Part shown: positions 59,593 to 64,000 of the stretch, one piece after another | Layout: each line of letters begins with the position of its first letter | Numbering within the stretch: position 1 is the stretch's first letter | Assembly: GCA_021773795.1 (NCBI GenBank) | Contig: JAJFJT010000025.1 | Span: 41,134-105,133 of the forward strand | Length of the DNA stretch: 64,000 nucleotides | Reading direction: 5' to 3' | Source: Gammaproteobacteria bacterium | GTDB lineage: Bacteria > Pseudomonadota > Gammaproteobacteria > HK1 | Made by a program: the position numbers and the translations under genes | Notes under the pieces: model-generated | Told to the model about the DNA's origin: nothing | The model's database searches: none | What the model saw: the letters and a program-made list of their open reading frames with translations, nothing else

Positions 59593-60720
59593 CTACACAT
59601 CCTGGCGGATCGCGCCAGGGTAAATCCCCCCCAAAATAACTTCCCTTGAGGCCCCGGTAACGGTGGGTACATTGCCTGCTTGCCCGTTCAGTGTTCGCTG
59701 TGCTAGCCAGGCAAAAGCCACGGCCTCTACCCAGTCGGGTGGGACGCCCAAGTGGGTGGTCGTTGCGACTCGGCAGTTGGGCAGTTTTTCCGCAATCCCC
59801 GTCATCAATGCGTTATTCCAAGTGCCGCCGCCACACACATAGACTTCAGTTGTGTCCTTGGAGTGATCACGAATTGCTTGAGTGATGGTTCGGGTCGTGA
59901 GTTCTACCAAGGTACGCTGAATATCCTCTACCGGGAGTTTGTCGCCAAAGCTTCGTATGTGTTGATGAAGCCAGCTGGCAGAGAAGTATTCCCGCCCCGT
60001 GCTTTTGGGTGGGAGGCGGGAAAAGTAGGAATCAGCCTCGAATTTGTGGAGCAAGGGTGGATTCAATGTACCGCTGGCCCCCCATCTGCCATCCTCATCG
60101 AAAGCGCTTCCAAGACAGTGGTTTATCCACGCATCCAATAGGCCATTTCCTGGCCCGGTATCAAAACCTCGGATTGGAAGAGCCTCATCAGCGGGCAATA
60201 TCGTAATATTGGCGATGCCACCAATATTGAGGATGCAGCGGTTGGTGCCTTCCAGCCCAAAGGCTATGCGGTGAAAAAGTGGTACCAATGGCGCGCCTTG
60301 GCCTCCCACTGCCATATCCCTGCGGCGTAAGTCAGCTACGGTGGTAATGCCGGTTTTTTCAGCGATGAGATTGGGATCACCGATTTGCAGGGTGAAGGGA
60401 GCAGGGCCAGCCGGAGAATGGCAGAGCGTTTGGCCATGACTGCCGATGGCCCGGACATCCACTGCCCGAACGCTACTTTTCGTGAGCAGCGCCAGTGCTG
60501 CCTCTGCCAACAGAAGGCCTATTTGCCAATCGAGCTCCGCGATGAGCTGTAGTTTGGCTTGCTGTGGCTCTCTAATGGAGAGCAGGGTTCCACGTAAAGC
60601 AGAGGGAAAGCCGTGGCTATGGGTGGCTAATAGTTTTAGGTGCTTGTCTTCAAGATCCACCAGCACAGCATCGATGGCATCAAGGCTGGTGCCCGACATG
60701 AGGCCTATATATAGCTCCAT
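59593..60720 (-). CDS. anmK: Anhydro-N-acetylmuramic acid kinase
   Basis: AnmK opens and phosphorylates 1,6-anhydro-MurNAc to MurNAc 6-phosphate during peptidoglycan recycling. The 375-residue protein has the N-terminal YIGLMSGTSLDAIDAVLVDL, the GSHGQTLCHSP motif, RCILNIGGIANIT and the CGGGTWNNALM motif. Length is normal. It follows the M23 peptidase gene by 33 bases on the same strand, an order common in gammaproteobacteria, and converges with erpA. Confidence 0.97.
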   Translation of the reverse strand: MELYIGLMSGTSLDAIDAVLVDLEDKHLKLLATHSHGFPSALRGTLLSIREPQQAKLQLIAELDWQIGLLLAEAALALLTKSSVRAVDVRAIGSHGQTLCHSPAGPAPFTLQIGDPNLIAEKTGITTVADLRRRDMAVGGQGAPLVPLFHRIAFGLEGTNRCILNIGGIANITILPADEALPIRGFDTGPGNGLLDAWINHCLGSAFDEDGRWGASGTLNPPLLHKFEADSYFSRLPPKSTGREYFSASWLHQHIRSFGDKLPVEDIQRTLVELTTRTITQAIRDHSKDTTEVYVCGGGTWNNALMTGIAEKLPNCRVATTTHLGVPPDWVEAVAFAWLAQRTLNGQAGNVPTVTGASREVILGGIYPGAIRQDV

Positions 60721-60753
60721 AGCTGTGGGTCGTTTAGCGCGTCCAGGATGAAG

Positions 60754-62163
60754 TCAACGCAGTTCCGTGGTTGTATTTTGAGCGACAGTGAGGCGAGAAA
60801 TGAGATTGAGTCGGGCATTTAACGGGTGGCTGTGGCGCTGGTAATCGTTACGAAAGCGCTTGGCGATAGAATTGGCCTTTGGCAGGGCAACGGTCAGTGG
60901 GTTGCGGTGCCTCCCACGTACCCGGAATTCATAATGCAGGTGAGGGCCGGTGGCGAGACCACTGCTGCCAACGTAGGCGATTAACTGACCCTGGCGCACG
61001 GATTTTCCGCTGCGGATGCCGCGGGCAAAACGGGAGAGATGGGCGTAGAGCGTTGAGTAGGTAGAACCATGCCGAATAATGAGGGTTTTACCGTAGCCGC
61101 CCTTGCGGCTGGCAAATGCAATCTTGCCAGTGCCGGTCGCCCTTATGGGAGTGCCTCGTGGTGCGGCATAATCTACCCCTCGATGGGCGCGTACGCGGTG
61201 TAATACGGGATGCTTGCGTCGTAGATTAAAGCGCGAGCTGATACGCGAGAATTTCACTGGAGTACGCAGAAATGCCTTGCGCAGGCTATGGCCATTAGGG
61301 GTGTAATAATCGCTGTGGCCATTCGGATCGGTGTAGCGGACAGCGCGGATGGCCTTGCCTCGATTGACAAATTCCGCAGCGACTATGCTACCGTTCGCCA
61401 CCTTCTCGCCAGCGCGGTAGAGCTCCTCAAAGATCAGAGTGAAACGATCGCCGGTGCGTATATCCAGGGCAAAATCTATATCCCAGCCGAATATATCGAC
61501 CATCTGCATGATGAGGTCATCGGAGAGGCCAGATTTCTTCCCCGCGAGAAAGAGTGAATTGGTGATGGTGGCCTCGGCGCTATTGAGACGGATTTCCAGC
61601 TTTTCAGAGGTCAGTGTGCTGCGAAAATTATCGTGGTCTCGTATAAGGTGCAGCGAATGTTGCACATCCAACGGTAGAATGAGGTGCTGAAGACTCTTTT
61701 GTTCGCCTATTTTTCCTATATATAGGGTCAGGATCTGGCCAGCCCGTATACGGGCAAGTTGTTTGCCGTGTTTTGTGACCAGCAGCTTTGCCAGCGTGGC
61801 GGCACTGAGTCCCTGACGGCTGAATATGCTAGCCAGGGTATCGCCCGCCAAGACCTTGATAGACAGAGCGTTTTTCCCGGGCACCTTCGGCCGTGTGCTG
61901 GGGATGGTGGCATAGTCAGGAAGCGGCAATGCCTGTCGGATCCTGCTGGCAGGTTCGGAATTGCCTGGGGGCTGGATTGGTTCAGGGGGCGTATTTCCCT
62001 GACTATCGAGCGCCATTCCACTGAGCAGTATGGGGATCAGGATGGCGGTCAAGGCGATAACGCGGCCTTGCTGGATACGTAATTTCCCCAATGCCCGCCG
62101 CAGAGCAGGCTGTCGGGGGGGGCGGCTTTTGAAATCTTTAGAAAAGAATGAATCGTAACTCAT
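60754..62163 (-). CDS. M23 family murein endopeptidase (MepM-like)
   Basis: The 469-residue protein has an N-terminal membrane segment (about residues 33-52), a LysM/OapA-like region with KVLAGDTLASIFSRQGLSAATLAKL, a middle domain, and a C-terminal M23 lysostaphin-type zinc peptidase with HRGVDYAAPRGTPI and HLHYEFRVRGRHRNP holding the metal ligands. Such enzymes cut peptide cross-links in murein. It is divergent from tyrS and upstream of anmK, which recycles wall fragments. All expected metal ligands appear present, so it is likely active. Confidence 0.93.
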   Translation of the reverse strand: MSYDSFFSKDFKSRPPRQPALRRALGKLRIQQGRVIALTAILIPILLSGMALDSQGNTPPEPIQPPGNSEPASRIRQALPLPDYATIPSTRPKVPGKNALSIKVLAGDTLASIFSRQGLSAATLAKLLVTKHGKQLARIRAGQILTLYIGKIGEQKSLQHLILPLDVQHSLHLIRDHDNFRSTLTSEKLEIRLNSAEATITNSLFLAGKKSGLSDDLIMQMVDIFGWDIDFALDIRTGDRFTLIFEELYRAGEKVANGSIVAAEFVNRGKAIRAVRYTDPNGHSDYYTPNGHSLRKAFLRTPVKFSRISSRFNLRRKHPVLHRVRAHRGVDYAAPRGTPIRATGTGKIAFASRKGGYGKTLIIRHGSTYSTLYAHLSRFARGIRSGKSVRQGQLIAYVGSSGLATGPHLHYEFRVRGRHRNPLTVALPKANSIAKRFRNDYQRHSHPLNARLNLISRLTVAQNTTTELR

Positions 62164-62304
62164 TGAATTATAGGTTTTTGTGCTAGGAGAACCATAGCGC
62201 GAGCATGTGCAGTGGTCAATGCTGAAAATGCGATCTTAACCCGGTGCTCTGGGAATCCGTTAGGATTCTTCGGCGCTTCACTGTGGAATGTGGGGATATT
62301 GAGG

Positions 62305-63504
62305 ATGGATGAGTCATTAGCGATCTTGCTTAGGGGTAGCGAGGAAGTGCTACTGGAGCGAGATCTGGTAGAAAAACTGCAGAATGGGAAGCCCTTGCGG
62401 ATCAAGGCGGGCTTTGATCCGACAGCGCCTGATTTGCACCTCGGACATACCGTACTAATTAATAAACTCCGGCAATTTCAGGAGCTTGGTCATCAAGTGC
62501 TCTTTTTGATCGGCGATTTCACCGGCATGATTGGTGACCCAACGGGAAAAAATGTAACTCGCAAGGTACTCACCCGGGAAGAGGTGCAGGTTAACGCTCA
62601 AACCTATCAGGAACAGTTTTTCAAGATACTTGATCCCGAGAAGACCAAGGTGTGTTTTAACTCCACCTGGATGGATGAAATGAGCGCCGCAGATTTAGTC
62701 CAGCTGGCGGCCAAACATACGGTGGCACGTATGTTAGAACGGAATGATTTTGAAAAGCGCTTTCAAGCCCAGCAGCCCATTGCTATTCATGAATTTCTTT
62801 ATCCCCTGGTTCAGGGCTACGACTCGGTAGCAATGCAGGCGGACGTAGAACTCGGTGGTACGGACCAGAAATTCAATATGCTGGTAGGTCGTCAGTTGCA
62901 GGCAGCCTATGGTCAGAGGCCCCAAGTGGTGCTGACGATGCCTATTCTTGAGGGTCTTGATGGCGTTGAGAAGATGTCTAAATCTCTCAACAACTATGTG
63001 GCTATCAATGATTCACCACGGGAAATGTTTGGCAAACTGATGTCAATTTCTGATGAATTAATGTGGCGCTACCTGCCATTACTTAGCTTTAAACCCATCG
63101 CCGAGATTGACCGATGGCGCAAGGAGGTGGAGCAAGGGGCCAATCCGCGTGATGTAAAAGTCAGGTTGGCGCTGGAAGTGGTTGAGCGCTTTCATTCGCG
63201 TACTGCAGCCACTCAGGCGGAAGCTGATTTTGTTGCCCAGTTCAAAAAGGGGGCCATTCCAAAGGATATTCCGCATCGGACACTGAGTGTCCCGGGCGAA
63301 GGGTTGCCGATTGCCAACGTACTGAAGGAGGTGAAACTCACGGTCAGTACCTCGGAGGGCTACCGGATGATTAAGCAGGGAGCGGTACGTATGGATGGAG
63401 AGAGACTATCTGATCGAACGCTATTACTGCAGGCGGGAACCGAGTGTGTAATACAGGTTGGAAAGCGTCGTTTTGCCAAGGTTAGTATCATCAACGCTAG
63501 TTAG
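62305..63504 (+). CDS. tyrS: Tyrosyl-tRNA synthetase
   Basis: TyrS charges tRNA-Tyr. The 399-residue class I enzyme has the HIGH-type motif HLGH (45-48), the tyrosine-binding [23 protein letters not shown] stretch (here [17 protein letters not shown]), the KMSKS motif within [10 protein letters not shown], and a C-terminal S4 RNA-binding domain. KMSKS, rather than KFGKT, marks the TyrZ-like subtype. The start chosen is the ATG at 62305 ([15 protein letters not shown]); the frame open from 62212 adds a stretch with no family match. It is the last gene before the rRNA operon. Confidence 0.96.
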   Translation: MDESLAILLRGSEEVLLERDLVEKLQNGKPLRIKAGFDPTAPDLHLGHTVLINKLRQFQELGHQVLFLIGDFTGMIGDPTGKNVTRKVLTREEVQVNAQTYQEQFFKILDPEKTKVCFNSTWMDEMSAADLVQLAAKHTVARMLERNDFEKRFQAQQPIAIHEFLYPLVQGYDSVAMQADVELGGTDQKFNMLVGRQLQAAYGQRPQVVLTMPILEGLDGVEKMSKSLNNYVAINDSPREMFGKLMSISDELMWRYLPLLSFKPIAEIDRWRKEVEQGANPRDVKVRLALEVVERFHSRTAATQAEADFVAQFKKGAIPKDIPHRTLSVPGEGLPIANVLKEVKLTVSTSEGYRMIKQGAVRMDGERLSDRTLLLQAGTECVIQVGKRRFAKVSIINAS

Positions 63505-63667
63505 AATAAGAGCCTTAAAGTCGCGGTAAAAGTTTGACGCCTCCAGAGCACCCTTTTCTTTGCAGAAGAGTGCACTCTATGCAACTATTATTGCCTGAAT
63601 AAATAATGTTGTTTCAACGCTTTAGCTTGTTTTCTAGGCGGATAGAAAAAAAAACGAGGAATTAGGG

Positions 63668-63695
63668 TTGACCCAGTGAAGGCCCTGCGTATAAT
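63668..63695 (+). promoter_or_regulatory. rRNA operon promoter
   Basis: TTGACC (63668-63673) and TATAAT (63690-63695) are 16 bases apart, the usual spacing of stringently controlled rRNA promoters. The following GCGCCTCC is GC-rich, like a discriminator. An A-rich stretch upstream could bind the RNA polymerase alpha subunit. Confidence 0.8.
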
Positions 63696-63730
63696 GCGCC
63701 TCCTGCTTCGGGGCAACTGGCCTCGAAGTC

Positions 63731-63740
63731 AGCTCTTTAA
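63731..63740 (+). promoter_or_regulatory. boxA-like antitermination site
   Basis: AGCTCTTTAA resembles the boxA element TGCTCTTTAA that loads Nus antitermination factors in rRNA leaders. It lies 36 bases after the -10 box and about 135 bases before 16S, a fitting position. Confidence 0.65.
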
Positions 63741-63873
63741 AAATTCAGATCGAGTAATTTGTGTGGGTGCTTACGCCGGTGAATCGTTCCCAAAACGACC
63801 ATCGATGTAAAGCACTCAAGTTGAGTGATTTCCATCGAGCCAAGATAAGCCGCTGCTTGCAGCGGTGTTTTTT

Positions 63874-64000
63874 AAACTGAAGAGTTTGATCCTGGCTCAG
63901 ATTGAACGCTGGCGGCATGCCTAACACATGCAAGTCGAACGGTAACGCGGAGAGCTTGCTCTCTGGCGACGAGTGGCGGACGGGTGAGTAACGCGTAGGA
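63874..64000 (+). rRNA. 16S ribosomal RNA (5' end only)
   Basis: The gene begins with AAACTGAAGAGTTTGATCCT, the 16S 5' end, followed by the conserved GCCTAACACATGCAAGTCGAACGG region and a short V1 loop, and runs off the window. The sequence is of gammaproteobacterial type, with GTGGCGGACGGGTGAGTAACGCGTAGGA at the end of the part seen. It is too short to name the genus. Confidence 0.95.

Larger units (their letters stand above)
63505..63873 (+). other. rRNA operon leader region
   Basis: The gene-free 369 bases between tyrS and 16S rRNA hold an A-tract (about 63646-63654) that may act as an UP element, a strong promoter, a boxA-like site and inverted-repeat segments just before 16S that could form the processing stem. 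A perfect palindrome AGAGTGCACTCT lies at 63567-63578. No protein gene is credible here. Confidence 0.7.

Overview
The window looks like a chromosomal segment of a gammaproteobacterium, probably a Chromatiales-like lineage. This rests on three things. The first ~127 bases of a gammaproteobacterial-type 16S rRNA gene lie at the right edge. The gene orders are typical of that class: mrcA/pilMNOPQ-aroKB-damX, mnmG-rsmG-parAB-atpIBEFHAGDC-glmUS, argC-bactofilin-erpA and anmK-M23 peptidase-tyrS. The dispersed palindromic repeats are of kinds common in such genomes. The species cannot be named from the sequence alone.

Layout. 1-2.9 kb: end of a GldF/GldG/DUF4340 ABC-transporter set. 2.9-5.2 kb: a repeat-rich gap, then trmB and thiSG on the minus strand. 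5.35-7.5 kb: tRNA-Gly(CCC), then two overlapping GAPDH-family genes, of which the first has lost the catalytic cysteine and phosphate-binding residues. 7.5-11.7 kb: a YceI/cytochrome b561/YceI operon, a SPOR protein and argS. 11.7-16.7 kb: priA and mrcA, separated from their neighbours by repeats. 16.9-21.9 kb: the type IV pilus assembly operon pilMNOPQ. 22-34.6 kb: aroK, aroB, dgt, a DamX-like protein, hemE, a DUF368 (PopT-type) undecaprenyl-phosphate transporter and gltBD, closed by a clear terminator. 34.9-37.8 kb: accessory genes, comprising an orphan protein, a MerF-like frame without a start codon, DUF190, crcB and a small unknown protein. 37.9-42.2 kb: mnmG, rsmG, parA and parB. 42.2-49.4 kb: the complete F-type ATP synthase operon with a promoter upstream and a terminator at its end. 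49.6-53.3 kb: glmU, glmS and a CBS protein. 53.3-63.5 kb: hemL, thiE, rubredoxin, an A-type Fe-S carrier variant, yggX, hemJ, argC, a DUF6776 protein, bactofilin, erpA, anmK, an M23 peptidase and tyrS. 63.5-64 kb: the rRNA leader and start of 16S.

Most of the content is housekeeping. Recurring themes are the cell envelope (mrcA, glmUS, anmK, M23 peptidase, bactofilin, PopT-like, SPOR proteins), tetrapyrrole and thiamine synthesis (hemE, hemL, hemJ; thiS, thiG, thiE), Fe-S/iron handling (erpA, IscA-like, yggX, rubredoxin) and nitrogen assimilation (gltBD, argC).

The most unusual signals are the tandem active/inactive GAPDH pair, the crcB-DUF190-MerF-like cluster whose last frame has no start codon, and several repeat families. 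The repeats include two copies of a ~165-bp MITE-like element that reach into the ends of mrcA and hemL, a REPIN-like inverted doublet, and a REP palindrome apparently split by another repeat. No CRISPR array, prophage or intact insertion sequence was seen.
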